Below the pieces are notes generated by a model that was not told the origin of the DNA, ran no database searches, and saw only the letters and a list, made by a program, of their open reading frames with translations. Both the position numbers and the translations under genes were made by a program. Below, piece by piece: positions 20,606 to 32,781 of a DNA stretch of 64,000 nt. Positions within the stretch are counted from its first letter, which is position 1. Each line of letters starts with the position of its first letter. This DNA comes from Delphinus delphis (taxonomy: Eukaryota; Chordata; Mammalia; Artiodactyla; Delphinidae): positions 73,158,080-73,222,079 of the forward strand of contig NC_082694.2 of the NCBI RefSeq assembly GCF_949987515.2, written 5' to 3'.

Positions 20606-22845
20606 TGATTTGGGATTGATGAAAAGGGTGTCAAACTTCCCTTAATATCATAAAATTTTTACTACTCTCTTATATAACTTTTTTTTGGTTATACAAAAGC
20701 TATGTATGATTATTTAAAAATTCCTTGAATATCTACGTAGGTTGAAAATTTAAAACAAGCTTTCCCTCGTTGAAAATTTGGAAAACACTGAATACCAAGA
20801 AGTCTTGAAATAGTCACCTTTAACTTTGTTTACTCATTGCGTTCCAGGCATATTGACAAAGGAACATTTGTGTGTGTGTCTACTATACCTATTAACAAAC
20901 TGCATGTGGGATGTTATACTTATGATACATCACACGTAGAGAATCACTACAGTCCACATGTAATAGAAGCCTAATAGTGAATGGATGAATCTGTGCATGA
21001 AAGAAACATGCTTTGCTCACCTTCGTTCTAGGTTACAGATGTAGGATGTCTCCTACACTTCAGCCATCCACATTCCACCCATTCTCCTTCCCAGATTAAG
21101 TGCCATCCATATACTTGCCCTCAGAGAAAGGAATGTCCCTTCCTCTGACTTACAGAATATACTATTGGTGCCCTGCCATTTAGCATTTGGTTATATTCTG
21201 TCTTGCTTTGTTTTATTATTGTCTGTATATAATGGCAGCTACAAGGAATAGAGGAGCATGTTTGTCATTGATTTTATCCCATTCTAACAAAACCTGACAC
21301 AGCACTGGGAAAAATATGCCATTATGGATTTGTGCCTTTTATCTTGTCCTTCTGTAAGCCCTGTATTTTCCCCTTTCCATCCAAGGGCTTATTGCCCAAA
21401 ATGGTGCTCAAAGACCTCTCACATCAGCAGAAGAACAAAATAGTGAGTGAAATTACCCAATTTCTGCAGAACTCATAAACATCCTGAATGTAGGTCACAG
21501 TCATTGCCTGATGTGCTGTGTGTATCATGTTCCAACAAAGCAGCTGCCATGAGTACCCAAACCCCCGGAAAGCAGCACGGCCACAAAAAGAGCAGCCATT
21601 TGTAAACACGTTTTCATTGACAATTTGGTGAAGTTGGGCATTCACTTAAGAAAAAGCCATAATTCTGTAAGAAATGAGCAATTTATGCACATTATAATCA
21701 AATTTATTTTTATATCCAGCTACTCCTACATGTGGCATAATTCAGTCTGGGAAATCATGCTAATTAGTTAGAAATCCATTACATTATAAGTCTTATAGCA
21801 GATGCAAATACTGTTTCAAGTGTTCTCACCTCCATAATGCATGTGCTTTTATTAGAATGCATTCCCAATGTGGACAGTTTGTAGGTGAACCAGGCTCTAA
21901 AGTGCATTTGAGGGGAAAACACTCACGAAAACCATTGATAACATTTCTTTTCAAGCCTTTTTAAAAAATGCATTGTGCTTTAAAATATAAGGACAATTCC
22001 ATTTGCCAGAAGATTGGTCAGAGCAGTGAACTTTCCTAGGCAAAATAATAATGATGATAATAATAGTGCTAAGTTCTAATGACCAATGAAATATGCATCT
22101 TTGCTGAACTCAACATCTGGGCATGCCCTTTGCAGCCACTGGGGGAGAGTAATGAGCCCCAGACTGGGAGCAAAAAGGCTGAGCTCCAGAGGCAAGAACA
22201 CTGATGTGGATCATCCTCGCCAAGTCATTAACCTTTTAGATGCTGGGCTTCATCCACTATAACTCGAAATAATATAATACAATACAATGATATAATATAA
22301 TACACTGTCTTCATCACAGAGCTTTTGTGAATTTAAATTAAGATTGATATGTAGCTTTTAATTTAAAAATAAACACTCCGGTGAGTGTTACTTCTGGATT
22401 ATTGAAAATATCCTAGCCCCTTTAAAAAGTGAAACTAATCATATAATAGCTGTTAAGGACATAATAAACTGTACATTAATTGTATTTTAAGATAAGTGGT
22501 AAATAACAAGGTCTAATTGAGTAACTCTACTGATCAAACTACTACCTGATAGAAGATGGTGTGCTGAGTTAGGGCTTTGGGATCCAGAGGCTAATATGCG
22601 AGAAGGGTGAATTTGGTGGAATTCATGTTTTAGATCAATATTAAAAAAAAAAAAAAATTCAACAGAACTGAACACGTTCACTCTCCTCCTTTCACTGCCC
22701 AAACACCACCACCAGCACCAAGGTCCTGGGCAGTTCCCCCATCTTCCTATACGCCCAGCCCAAGTGACTGGCACCACAACGGCTAGTAGTAGAAGCCCTA
22801 AGCCAGAGACTTAGAGTGATCTTTGCCCTTTCCATCTTCCTTTCT
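20606..22845. other. Unique sequence, possible weak L2 and simple repeats
   Basis: A weak L2-like segment may lie at 21100-21240. An ATAATATAAT-type simple repeat is at 22267-22303 and an A14 tract near 22642-22656. The segment 21640-22010 is repeat-free with several TAAT/ATTA motifs (e.g. gctaattagttagaaat), but no gene is recognised. Confidence 0.4.
22267..22303. repeat. AT-rich (ATAAT)n-like simple repeat
   Basis: Irregular units of ATAAT and ACAAT fill the interval, for example aataatataatacaatac. Confidence 0.85.
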
Positions 22846-22849
22846 GTCT

Positions 22850-23630
22850 AGTCTAACAGAGCATCCCCTTAATTCTATATCTTGACATCCTTAAAACCGA
22901 CCTCCTCTCCTGTGCCCTCCCTCTGCATTATACTTTCTCAGGCAAAAGTCTAACTTCCTCCAGAAGTCCTTTATCACCTCCTCACTGGTCTCCTCACTGC
23001 CTCTGGGGTTTCTCCACCCACCACCACTCCCTTCAAAGCCATCACTGGTCTTCTAAAGTGCTGTTTTAAGTGTTTACTTTTAAATTTTAAACTATTGAAG
23101 TGACCCCAAGGAGCCTCAAGATGAAGTGCCCTTGTGAATGGTCCCTATTTGTTTCTCTAGCTCCTTCTCTTTTTGCCACAGGCTCTCTGTAAGCTGGTGC
23201 AAGTGGCTTTCCTGGAGTTTCTGAAAGTCTCATGCTCTCTCTCACTTTAAGGCTTTTGCATAACTGAATTCTGACTACAGTGATTTCAGTCCTCTCTTAT
23301 CAGGTTGGCTTCTTCTTTTTCCTTCAGTTTTCAGCTAAAAGGTTCATTCATCTGAGTAGCATGTCCTTTTCTCACCAATACTTCATTGACCTGTGCTTTC
23401 AATGAGCCTCAGCATGACGCTTTGCACTCCCATATCACATATCACACTTCCCTGCATCACATGTATCACACTTCTCAGTCTCCTAGGGAGCTAGGAGGAC
23501 TGTAGGGAAGATTGTGTCTACCTTACCATTCTTTTCCCAGAGTTTGGCATGACCAGGTATTTATTTTCTTGAATAAGATGTATTTTCTTGACTGAAATGA
23601 ATGAATAAAGAAAATGATATTAATTAAATA
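22850..23630 (+). repeat. L2 element, 3' portion
   Basis: In order: tcctcactggtctcctcact, tctaaagtgctgttttaagt, ggcttttgcataactgaatt, ggttggcttcttctttttcc and gttttcagctaaaaggttca, and finally gaatgaataaag. This is the expected order of L2 coding end and 3' tail ('gggcctttgcacttgctg ... ctgtctttc ... gctcaaatgtcacct'). It is strongly decayed. Confidence 0.65.
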
Positions 23631-24927
23631 ACAGATGTAAATCCTTTTCAGAATGCTCCTTCAGCCTGCTCCAGAAGCTCAGTGATGTCAGTGGGAACTT
23701 TCAGAACACTGCAATAACACAGGTTCTTCTGTAACACTGTGAATTCACTTGTATAGTGAGAAAGACCTCGGAAATCCAGGCTCAGATATTACATATGTTA
23801 ACTGGGGTTCTGAGTCCCCATCTATGGAAACAACCTGAAAGAGAAAAAAAGGGATCTCTTAGCACCCCTCCTTGTGCTACAGACACATCTACACCCACCT
23901 TCAAAACAAACAAAAAAAACTACCACTTACAAGATATATTTTCTACAGGCAATCAGTCAATTCTAGAATTTTAGTAATAAAACAGTAACTAAGATTTAAA
24001 GTATTAGAAGTGTCCTTCTGAGCCAGTTGAGGAGTGTTTAGTAAGTCATTATTCCTTTCCGTCTTCATCATCTTTGACCTTTGAGAATATAGGCAATCTT
24101 CACACATCACAAAGAACTCCTAGTGCAGGAATTAATTAAGCCTTGCAAAGCCTATTAGAGATAAGTATTTGCTGGCCTCTTGCCTTGGTTTCACAGTTGA
24201 GTCTTGTGAGCTTGTACACTCTTGCTGTCAGACACTCAGGGTGGGTACTGGCTTGGTTGACAGAAACCAAACAAAGCAAATGAAACATGGTTGCCAGTGT
24301 ATATGCAGTTTCTTGGTTAATTCAGGTCTGGGTGACAACTTTTGTTCCTCTCAGTTAATTCAATCAAGAAGAATTACAGGTGACTGTAGCTGGTGGCCCT
24401 TTATTCTGTGTTTCAGGACTACAGCAAAGGGTCATCCACGCCCCCAGAGTATTCCATTATTTCTGAATAGATCTGGAAATGTCTCTCTTGGGAGGAGAAA
24501 GGAGAGAGGCCCTTCCTTCCATGAAGATCATAGGTGGGAACTTGCTCAAGAGAAATTACCAACTCCACTCATTACACTAATGAAAACCCTTCCCAAGTGA
24601 CTTTTGGTAGGGTAAAGGGGCCAGGAGCCCTTTAGGGCTACCCCTCTGGGGGGTTATCAGAGAGTGGGGAAGGGCTCAGAAGGAGATCCTGGTAACTGAA
24701 AACCATACTAAAGACCTCCTGATAGTGTTCCTGCAGGTCTTGAAATATGGAACCTACCTATCCACCAACATGCACTTACCTTGTCTATAGAACAGCCAGG
24801 TGTACGCTGCACCCAGTTATGAGCTAGGTTCAGAGAGGGACATAAAAAAGAATGCATGATGCATGTGCCCTCTGCCCTGTGAGGCTTGCAGATTCTCTGA
24901 GGGCACAACACTCTAAGAAACAAGGCA
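23631..24927. other. Unique sequence with one medium open frame
   Basis: A 143-codon open frame lies at 24169-24600 (plus), starting at TTG. No domain, signal peptide, or recognised motif is seen and composition is unremarkable. It is probably chance, with a small possibility of an unrecognised old element or exon. Confidence 0.4.
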
Positions 24928-25266
24928 GGGACTTCCCTGGTAGTCCAGTGGTAAAGAAACCGCCTTACAATGCAGGGGACATGGGTTCTATCCCCGGTCA
25001 GGGAACTAAGATCCCATATGCTGTGGGGCAACTAAGCCCACACCACAACTACTGAGCTTGCGCACCTCAACTAGAGAGGCCGTGTGCCACAAACTACAGA
25101 GCCCACGCACCACAACTAGAGAAGAGAAAACCCGCATGCCACAGCTGGAGAGGAGCCCGCACACCGCAACAAAGATCCCACATGCCTCAATGAAGATCCT
25201 GCGTGCCGCAACTAAGACCCATTGCAGCCAAAATAAATAAATAATAAATAAATTTAAAAAAAAAAA
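24928..25266 (+). mobile_element. Long-type CHR SINE
   Basis: The element starts gggacttccctggtagtcca, has the B box ggttctatccc and a longer body with repeated cacaact / gagaggccgtgtg / cccgcacaccgcaac units. It ends in (AAAT)-type and poly(A) tail. This long variant appears again at 47.4 and 53.3 kb. Flanks (aaacaaggca and aaacaatgaggca) suggest a decayed duplication. Confidence 0.9.
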
Positions 25267-25837
25267 CAATGAGGCAGCACAGAAAGACTAAGCAATATGT
25301 TATTTATTTCCCTATCCATTTATTTGACAGATATTCATTAAGACTCTTCTGAGAGGGAAGTACCTTATTGGGACATAGTATAGAAAGTGGACACAAATAA
25401 AAATAAAATGTGGTTGTTTTAAATGAGTGTTCAGTTTAGAACTGAACTGAGGAGCTAACTAGGAGAATACATAACAAAGGGCAGGGATTCGGATGGCCTG
25501 GGGAGAGCTGTAGGTTAGGGAAGGAAGCCAGGAATAAGAGAGAGGTTTAAGGTATGTGAAAGATAAGCTTGTAAAGCCTGTTCCCATCCTGAGTCATCAC
25601 TTGGGTTGGGGGAGTTGTGGAATGAGATTGGGAAGGGAGGGCACTATTTTCCAGATAAACCATTATTATCTCTTTTTTTCCTCCACTGACACATGGAAGT
25701 TTTATAATTCTGCTTTTGATTCCTTCTTTTGATAATTGCTGAGTAGCAGTCAGTGTTTTGGTGTTTTGTTTTGTTTTACTCATGTATTCATTCCTTCAAG
25801 TATAGACTCATTTTTCTATCATGTTTCCAACATACAA
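25267..25837. other. Unique sequence
   Basis: No recognised gene or repeat. Confidence 0.35.
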
Positions 25838-26000
25838 CATGCTTTGCCACTTAGCTATGAAAGGGTGGACAAGTTATTTAAATTCTCAGTGCCTTAGTTA
25901 ATTACTCTAAAAATGAAAACAATACACATATACCTATTTTTAGGTTTGTGAGCATTACATGAATGACTGCACTGTTTAAAGCACAATGATGTTCTTGGTG
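25838..26000 (+). repeat. MIR SINE
   Basis: The order gccacttagctatgaaaggg, gacaagttatttaaattctc, agtgccttagttaattac and tttgtgagcattacatgaat matches the MIR core 'tgtgtgaccttgggcaagt ... ctctgagcctcagtttcctc ... ttgtgaggattaaatgag'. Confidence 0.7.
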
Positions 26001-28029
26001 CATAATTTGGGGTCTGAAAATTGTAGGTATATTTTGAATCTTACTATCAAAGGCACACAGCCTACCTGGGACAACAAGATGATTACTTAAAAACACAGGG
26101 ATTGAAAGGGCTGGAGAGTATCAGAGCTTTTTATTAAGAGTGATGATTATAGATGATTAGTGCAATGTTGTCACAAAGGGATTGGCCATTGTCAAGAAAA
26201 TGGCAAATGGAAAGGCAGGGAAATCTCTATGGCTCTGTGCCCTTCCCCTTCCGTACAGGCAGCTTCTAAAGTCTTAGAATGAGATTTGTTTTCATCATGG
26301 TTTTTTTTTGTGTGTGTATGTGTGCTTGATTTGGATTTTAGGTAATTTCAGGTTACTTCAGACGAAGTTGATAAGCATTTCTGTGTATGCCACCTCTTGG
26401 CCCAGCTCAGACATCCTGAGCTATTGAAAATGTGTATCAGGCTTTTCTGAACAAACATACACCTACACAAAGATGTCATGTGAAGAAAAAACAAATGAGC
26501 GCCAACAGATTCTAGACAGATCTGAGAACGGTACCTGTGGCTGCTTTAAAGCTCAACGCATAAGTAGAATGTCTTAAATCATTTCCACCTCTTTTTTCTT
26601 TGTCCTCCTCCTCTCTGTCTCTCTCTTTTTCTTCTCCCCCTTCATTTCTCCCTCTTCTTTAACAAAAGTGTATTTTTCTTAGAGTCTATGTAAATTCTGA
26701 AACCTGAAACATTTGTATCATATTGGCGTTCCATACTGTTTATGCACACTTTAAACAAAGCCTAATATATAAGCCTATTAACTCATGAAACAAGTCCATT
26801 AATAGGGATTGTTTACATATCAGCAACATCCTTATATTTGCAGAGGAGAGTCTATCAGATTGCCTTTTAATAGGAAGTTTCCCCAGCACATATAAAATAT
26901 GAGTTCCTTTTCAGTAATTTCTGTGTATCCTTTTAGGAAGACATCTGTTGTGTGAAACAAGACACACCTGCATATCTAAATTCAAATGTCAATTTAGTAA
27001 GCACTTATGAATTACTGATGAAAAAGAAAATGTATTCTCAGCCATATATTCCATCTTTTATTCTTGTTATCAGAGGGATTTTTAATAAAATGCCTTACAT
27101 TCAGTATCACTTCACAAGTCACTTTGCTATTGTTTCAGCAGGCAGGACACTTCCCTAGTTTTCACCTCAGGAGTGAATGATTCAATGTGACTTGTACTCA
27201 CCACAGTTGTACATTATCATAAAACTATTATTCAAATGCCCTGAACAAAGGTTCCTCGTCTTCAACAAAAGGCACACACTTCACTGCCAGTTTTGACATC
27301 TTAAGAAATTAATCAAGATTTTGTAGGTGTCTAAAGATGCATAGGTAGGATGGTTCTTTCAAGTTTCTTTTTTAGTCAGTGAAGTAAATTGCTGACTCCT
27401 CACTTTTAACTTCCAAGAAAATTTGCAAACTGTAAGTGCATGCCTTAAAGTCTAAAGACTTATCTTGGAATATGAAAATGGGGTCACAAAAGAAGAAAGT
27501 AATTACTTCATGCAGATAACTCCATTGGATAATCCTAGGTGGTTGATCTGGAGTTATGCTAAGATAGAAGAATTGGGCTCTGTTAGGGAAATTATAAAAT
27601 GAATTTAAGAAGGAATAAGAAGAAAAGCTATTTTGGAGTTAAAAAATAATGAATTTGATCCGAACATAAAGTTTTATGTTAGAACTTGAATCCTTGAGAC
27701 ATGGATCATGTCAATTAAAATTTGCCTGGGATGGAGTAATCTTGGGTAAAGGTGAAAGAATCAGATTTCTCTTTTGGAACAGGCAGCGCAGCATCTATGA
27801 AACCCCGTGACAACTATTTCATTTTCTTTGACCTCTGGGTCTTCACAAGTGGGATTCTTGGGTACCTAGAATACTCTTCCCTCTCCTCTGCACATGCCCA
27901 GCTTTCAGTGTCTGTGGAAGTGGCCAGGACTACATTTCTGGCTCCTTTTACCTCCAGCCATGATTAAAGGCCACATAATGGGCCCCAGAAATCCCATATT
28001 TCTCTTTCTCAGCACTTTGTTCATTTGAA
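26001..28029. other. Unique sequence
   Basis: Repeat-poor. A polypyrimidine run (26588-26660, ctccccctt and ctctctcttttt) is present. The part 26690-26900 is repeat-free with clustered AT-rich motifs such as gggattgtttacatatcagc, but no gene is seen. Confidence 0.35.
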
Positions 28030-28165
28030 TCATCTAAGAACTTATTTGTAGTTAGTGCCACTGTTTTAAATATCTGTTTTCACTGCTGACAAGGACTGTG
28101 CTTGTCGTATACGTCGGCATAACCTCAGCACCTAGCACAGTGCTGGGTGCCTCACAGAGACATGA
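28030..28165 (+). repeat. L2 3' end-like fragment
   Basis: ctgacaaggactgtgcttgt is followed by cagcacctagcacagtgctg and ggtgcctcac, the L2 3' terminal pattern. Confidence 0.6.
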
Positions 28166-29869
28166 AATTTTGCTCTTTGGCCATTTGGAAGAAATTCAAA
28201 ATTAATTAAATATTAAGCACACACACACTTATTTGAAGAGGGTGTATTTCAAGGTCAGTGATCTCTTGGCTTCTGGTCACTCTTATGGGAAAGCGTTGGC
28301 AATAGCAGTCATTTAGCGATCGTAGAGAACACGTATTCGAACAATAAGGCTGTAGCTATGGAGTCCAGGCTTTGTGGTTAAAAAAGTAAAATCGGGTGGA
28401 CTCACATCAAAACTTCATTCTATCCACCACTGAGTTGATCAATTTAGGAGTAGCTTTTCCCAGGCCTGCAGATGTGATGTAGGAAGCCATTCCATTTAAG
28501 CATCTCTCCCTTAGGAGGACCACGTGCAGTAGACACAGTGCCTGGAGAGAACACTTGAGTACTTGCTCTGGTGTGAAATTGCCCTTTCTTGGCCTTTGGC
28601 TTGTCTTTTGCGATGCATGAGGCTGCATTTTAAAGTTATAGCAAGAGAGAATGTTCCCTGCATAGCAGTATAATCTAGGGATCACATTCTCCTAATGGTA
28701 TTGCCTAACTTTACTCTTTAAAAATAGAACCAGCAGCCTATATAATAGAATTTCCTTGGTTGTTAGAATGTTACTTCCTTGGCTATACATTAGTAAATCT
28801 TCAGTAACTCTAAAGAACCATAGTTCTTTTGGGATCCATCCCTGCTTTGAAAAAGTGATTCTTTTTCTTAAGAGTAAACTTTTATTTCCTTATTAATCAA
28901 TTTTAGCTTTCCTTTCCTTAGGCTCCCCTGAGCTAAGTTGCCAGTCTCAGGCTCTGTGAATGATGCTGTTTTAGAAAGTACAAATAAATGCATGGGTTCA
29001 TTTCATAAATGATTCCAGAAGAATGCTATCCTTTCTTTTAATTTCAAGTGCCACTTAACTTTTGCAGCTTTGCACGGAGATCTCTTTAAGGCTGTCTCTT
29101 TTTCTGAAGGTGATGAAATTATTAGCCAAAAATCTAGTGATCTCTTTTTAAAACATGGTGGAGGGACATTGCCTAGAAAAGTGCATTTGGCTAAATCTTC
29201 TCATCTGGGTTTCTTGCCATTCAGAATCAGTCTTATCTGCCCATCCACAATGCTCAATGCTTGCTCCCATTCTCCAGTCAAAGGAAATAAGTGTTACAAC
29301 TTGAAAAGAAGAGGACTGAAATTTGTTGATGAATTTTTATCCCTTTAGGGATGGGTTTAGGGTTTAGGGTAATTTGGGGAAGTAGTTCAAGAATAACAAA
29401 AGTTTCCCTAATTTCTCTGTGTATAAGGATTTGTTTTCTGCCATGTTATGAGCCGTGTTCAAGATATATAGAAAATACAGTCAATGATCTTTCAACTGTA
29501 TAATTTCAGGGCTGGGAAAAATTTGAAAAATCATTTCCCCATTTGTATTCCCTTAGGCATGCTTAATCCATGTGATATAATCAATTATGATTTGAACAAG
29601 TCATACAAAAGACAATGTGACCACCTCTGATTGAATTTGGACATTCTGTCCTTCTGTAAACGTACGTGATAAATTTTAGTTCATGTTTTCTATAGCAGAT
29701 CCTAATAGGACTAAAATAGATTGTAAACTTTTATACTACAATATTCAGTGTAGTACTGAAGCCCCTGGCAAATGCTAGGACAAGGGCAAGAAATAATAAA
29801 GATTGAAAGAGAAAGAAAACCTTCATGGAAGGAACAATTTAACTTAATTAAAGAGGATAAAAGAAAACC
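28166..29869. other. Unique sequence
   Basis: No recognised gene. Open frames at 28407-28685 (minus, 92 codons) and 29070-29348 (plus, 92 codons) have no recognisable motif. Confidence 0.35.
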
Positions 29870-30335
29870 TGAATGAATAAAGAGATATATTTGTTTACGG
29901 GTGGAAAATTTAACCTTAGAAAGATGTCACTATCCTGAATTTATTCTATAGAAGTTCCATGCAACTTTAATCAAAGTTCTGCCAAGATTTGGGGAGGACG
30001 TTACAAGAAGATTCTAAGGAGTACATAGACTAATAGAGCGTATAAAATAGCTAGTGTGGGGGGTAAATGTAAACTCTTTTTTGGACTTATTCTATAGGCA
30101 TAGTGATAAAAAGAGTGTAGTATTGACACAGGATGAAGTAGATCAGCTGAACACATTAGAAGCCCAGAGAGAGATTTACATATATGTGGGAACAGGTGGT
30201 ACAGAATGGCATCACAAAGAAGTGAGGAAATAATGAATTATTTAGACGATGGTATTGAAAAGTTGCTTAGTATATATTGTAGTTAAGATTTACAATATAG
30301 TGAAACTATACTGGAACTTGAAAAGGAAAAACTCC
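29870..30335 (+). mobile_element. Ancient L1 (L1M-type) ORF2 fragment, part 1
   Basis: The plus strand follows L1 ORF2 sense order: tctatagaagttccatgcaa, caaagttctgccaagatttg, gtagtattgacacaggatga and agaagcccagagagagattt, which resemble the L1 segment ending in 'gtggtactggcacaa ... gagcccagaaataga'. No open frame survives. Confidence 0.65.
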
Positions 30336-31165
30336 CATTTTTCTATCTACTCACGGAACACCCTACTTCTCTTTCAACACTTCCCAGAACACCACTGATA
30401 CTTCTGGTCGTCAAATGCGCCAGGGTTTTCCCCCACTAAGCAATTTGTAGGCACCAGCTGGATGTCCTACAGTTTAACTGAATTCTGACTCCATCTACCT
30501 GGACATGAAAGACTGCCATTCCACTGCCCTCAGATGTCAGTTACAAGTCCAGGTTGTTACCTGTGCTTCTGACCAACTGGCTATAAATTGAAGGCTCCCA
30601 CAAACCCCTCCTCTAACCATTTGCTAGAGAGGCTCACAAAACTCGGGAAAAGAGTTTACTTACTAGATTACTCGTTTATTATAAAAGGAGGTAGATGGAA
30701 GAGATGCATAGGGCAAAGTATGAGGGAAGGGGCACGGAGCTTCTATGCCCTCTGCAGGCACACCACCTTTCCAGAACAGCATGTGTTCATCAACTCAGAA
30801 GCTCCCCAACCCTATCCTTTTAAATTTTTGTGGCAGCTTCATTACGTAGGCATGATTGACTAAATCTTTGGCCATTAGTGATAACCTCATTCTCCAGCAC
30901 TCCCTCTCCAACCTAAAGATAGGGGAATCCGGCTGAAAGTTCCAACACTCTAATCACATGGTTGGTTCCCCTGGCAACCAGCCCCCATCCTTAGGGACCT
31001 TCCAAAAGTTGTCCCATTAATATAAACTCAGGTATGATTAAAAGGAGTTTGTAATTAATAACAGAAGGAATCTTTATCACTCTTATCACTCAGGAAATAC
31101 CAAGAGTTTAGGAGCTCTGGCCAGGAACAAGGATGAAGACCATATATATATTTTACAAATCACAA
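30336..31165 (+). repeat. LTR-like ancient repeat inside old L1
   Basis: The old L1 order stops at about 30335 and resumes at about 31166. The intervening 830 bp has segments I recall from an old mammalian LTR: ctaatcacatggttggttcc, ctggcaaccagcccccatcc, taatataaactcaggtatg and tttaggagctctggccagg. It ends acaaatcacaacatcaca. I cannot name the family with confidence; ERVL or MaLR type are possible. The open frame at 30588-30863 is inside it and not a gene. Confidence 0.45.
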
Positions 31166-31990
31166 CATCACAGAATCCTCTATAAGAACATATCAAATAA
31201 AATGAAACTAAATGTGAAAGAGAAAAATTATAAAGCTAATAAAACAAAAGCGTAGGAGAATATTTCTTCGTCTTTGGATGGGAAAAAATAAAGATCTTTA
31301 AAAACGTTAAAAAAAAAGTCATATATACATCATAAAAGAAATCAACAAATACTACCAGAGAAAAGTTAACAGAAGGATGACAACTAAGTGATGATATTTT
31401 TAAAGTGTAAAATTGGCAATTTATTTCTTATATAGAAAAGGAAAAAACAACAATAAATAAGCAAGAAAAGGGCAAATTGAGTAAAGAATATAAAAAGCCA
31501 ATTCTATACGAATAGAGAGAAAAATCCAAATAACTTGAGATAATGTTCATCCCCTTAGTAACCAGAGAAATGTAGATTAAAACAAGGAGACATTACTTTA
31601 TTTACTTCCAAATGGTAAAAATCAAAGCTTCATAATATTAAGGGCATAAGATCATGTGGCAACTTCCATGCAATGCTGCTAAGAGTATAAACTGGTATAG
31701 CCATCCTAGCAGGGTTTGTTAAAATTGAGTATGTATGTACCTGGGAGCTCAGCAAGATTACAGAGAAAATCATAAATCCATAGCAAGATATTTTGTAGAA
31801 AATGGTTGGAAGCTTGGCTATTGATAAATAAAATATGCGATATGCATGCTCCAGAATATAACGTACCAGTCCCAAGGAACATATTTCTGTAAACCAACAT
31901 GGGAAACTCCCCAAAACATAGAAATTCATTTTTAAAAGGGTAGGAAAAAAGTATAAGAATTGTAGCGTAATACCATTTATGTATATTAAA
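31166..31990 (+). mobile_element. Ancient L1 (L1M-type) ORF2/3' fragment, part 2
   Basis: Old L1 sense order continues: aaatgtgaaagagaaaaatt, gtaggagaatatttcttcgt, tagtaaccagagaaatgtag, cttccatgcaatgctgctaa and taaactggtatagccatcct. These fit the C-terminal zinc-knuckle region of ORF2 and beyond. The 3' edge meets the young L1 insertion at 31991-32006. Confidence 0.65.
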
Positions 31991-32006
31991 AAGCCACTGT
32001 CTTTCT

Positions 32007-32765
32007 TTTTTTTTAATTAATTTATTTTTTTAGTTTTTTACATCTTTATTGGAGTATAATTGCTTTACAATGGTGTGTTAGTTTCTGCTTTATAACAAAG
32101 TGAATCAGTTATACATATACGTATGTTCCCATATCTCTTCCCTCTTGTGTCTCCCGCCCTCCCACCCTCCCTGTCCCACCCCTCTAGGTGGTCACAAAGC
32201 ACCAAGTTGATCTCCCTGTGCTATGCGGCTGCTTCCCACTAGCTATCTGTTTTACGTTTGGTAGTGTATATGTGTCCATGCCACTCTCTTACTTTGTCAC
32301 AGCTTACCCTACCCCCTCCTCATATCCTCAAGACCATTCTCTAGTAGGTTTGTGTCTTTTTTACTGACTTACCCCTAGGTTCTTCATGACATTTATTTTT
32401 TCTTAAATTCCATATATATGTGTTAGCATACGGTACTTGTCTTTCTCTTTCTGACTTACTTCACTCTGTATGACAGACTCTAGGTCCACCCACCTCATTA
32501 CAAATAGCTCAATTTCGCTTCTTTTTATGGCTAATATTCCATTGTATAGATGTGCCACATCTTCTTTATCCATTCATCCGGTGATGCACATTTAGGGTGT
32601 TTCCATCTCCTGGCTATTGTAAAAAGAGCTGCAATGAACATTTTGGTACATGACTCTTTTTGAATTATGGTTTTCTCAGGGTATATGCCCAGTAGTGGGA
32701 TTGCTGGGTCATATGGTAGTCGTATTTGTAGTTTTTTAAGGAACCTCCATACTGTTCTCCATAGT
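32007..32765 (-). mobile_element. 5'-truncated young L1, minus orientation
   Basis: The plus strand begins with a T-rich tail (32007 onward), then ggagtataattgctttacaa and the reverse of the 3' UTR and ORF2 C-terminus, ending ccatactgttctccatagt. A 16-bp target-site duplication, aagccactgtctttct, lies at 31991-32006 and 32766-32781. The break point is within about 75 bp of the one in the L1 at 408-1222, so both are about 760-815 bp. The coding part is a fragment of ORF2 with no function. Confidence 0.95.
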
Positions 32766-32781
32766 AAGCCACTGTCTTTCT

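Noticed and set aside
24169..24600. 143-codon open frame in unique sequence
   Set aside because: It starts at TTG, shows no domain or transmembrane/signal pattern, and lacks splice or conservation evidence. Kept only as a note.
29350..29372. Telomere-like run gggtttagggtttaggg
   Set aside because: Only about two and a half units, and TTTAGGG is not the vertebrate TTAGGG repeat. Probably chance.
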